Source: Leptospiraceae bacterium (GTDB lineage Bacteria; Spirochaetota; Leptospiria; Leptospirales; Leptospiraceae). From it: a stretch of 64,000 bases of DNA. A model generated the notes under the pieces. That model searched no databases, had not been told where the DNA came from, and saw only the letters and a program-made list of their open reading frames with translations. This document shows, piece after piece, positions 63,607 through 64,000 of the stretch. Position numbers and translations under genes: made by a program. The stretch is from NCBI GenBank assembly GCA_017996175.1, contig JAGOHK010000007.1, positions 1-64,000 of the forward strand, given 5' to 3'. Each line of letters begins with the position of its first letter. Within the stretch, counting starts at the first letter, position 1.

Positions 63607-64000
63607 TTATTTTCCTCTCTTTGCTGGAGTTTTTGCTTCTGCTCTAGGCTCTACAACTGCTGGTGCTGGAGAACTATCGAAACTATCTTTGCTGCCAAGC
63701 ACAATTGTACAGAATCGGTGATAGACCGAACCTAAAATAGCGAATTGCTCGTATTCTACGGAGGATACTTTTGTTATACCCGCACTTTTTTTTGCATTCT
63801 CAATTCCAGAATTCCCCCAAGATACAAGAAACAGTACGGAATGAGAACAACCTTCTGCTTTTATATTTCCCTCGGTATTATTACCAATGGAACCTGGAAC
63901 GGTGTTTCGATGATAAACACCCCCGCCTATATGCATATAATTTATGTTCGCATACCTTGGTGTTGGGTTCGTGACTGCCCCGTATGAATTTACAGATGTA
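63607..64000 (-). CDS. TRL-like protein, partial at the window edge
   Basis: Reading continues upstream of the internal ATG (63936) to the window end with no stop, so the start lies beyond base 64000. The visible part has YMHIGGGVYHRN, GCSHSVLFLVSWGNSG, AGITKVSSVEYEQ, C-T-I-V-L-G and a C-terminal Pro/Ala/Lys tail (EPRAEAKTPAKRGK) absent from its paralogues. It is the third of a tandem TRL-like series and 3 bases from the next gene. Confidence 0.8.
   Translation of the reverse strand, partial: TSVNSYGAVTNPTPRYANINYMHIGGGVYHRNTVPGSIGNNTEGNIKAEGCSHSVLFLVSWGNSGIENAKKSAGITKVSSVEYEQFAILGSVYHRFCTIVLGSKDSFDSSPAPAVVEPRAEAKTPAKRGK

Overview
The window is AT-rich, densely coded and free of rRNA, tRNA, CRISPR or insertion-sequence genes. 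The gene content fits a spirochaete of the Leptospiraceae (Leptospira or a relative): a gspC-D-E-F-G type II secretion operon, many STAS, HEAT, TPR and WG-repeat proteins, a large chemosensory and phosphorelay complement, and tandem TRL-like lipoproteins. This taxonomic call is inference from gene content, without a database search.

Layout. 0.2-1.6 kb: an orphan HATPase protein and a WaaE-type glycosyltransferase. 1.7-8.6 kb (minus): type II secretion genes gspC, D, E, F and G, plus a second gspG-like gene that has lost the prepilin signal. 8.6-15.7 kb (minus): small Cys protein, exported nitrilase-like protein, a coupled NUDIX / AHCY-like / zinc dehydrogenase trio, rhomboid protease and DinB-like protein. 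15.9-19.2 kb (plus): glpX, PAP2 phosphatase, flippase. 19.4-21.8 kb (minus): toxin-antitoxin pair and a cNMP-patatin protein. 21.9-26.0 kb (plus): sodium/solute symporter with a small partner, acyltransferase, DUF3089 lipoprotein. 26.3-28.7 kb (minus): NifS-like enzyme and a TPR protein. 28.9-33.5 kb (plus): envelope proteins (TPR, LolB-like, WG-repeat, Cys-rich).

From 33.6 to 61.8 kb nearly everything is signal transduction. It begins with an NtrC-type regulator whose DNA-binding tail lies in the -1 frame behind an A_AAA_AAC heptamer, a CarH-like B12 sensor with a zinc ribbon in place of a DNA-binding domain, and a four-PAS histidine kinase. A nine-gene chemosensory operon follows on the minus strand (double-tip soluble MCP, triple CheW, CheB, HEAT, CheR, receiver, STAS, CheY, CheA). 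Facing it on the plus strand are a receiver-kinase, a receiver, a CheC-like phosphatase, a HisKA_2 kinase and a truncated receiver protein. Then comes a complete stressosome-type RsbR-RsbS-RsbT-(RsbT+RsbX) module with its own promoter, two membrane-anchored proteins that share a C-terminal DVTFF tail (one with a CheZ-like D-I-T-x-Q motif), and a large transmembrane MCP.

The joining of chemosensory and stressosome genes, with unusual architectures in both, is the most promising part of the window. The last 2 kb (minus) hold an outer-membrane barrel candidate and three TRL-like genes, the last cut by the window edge. Intergenic spaces carry several families of dispersed palindromic repeats.
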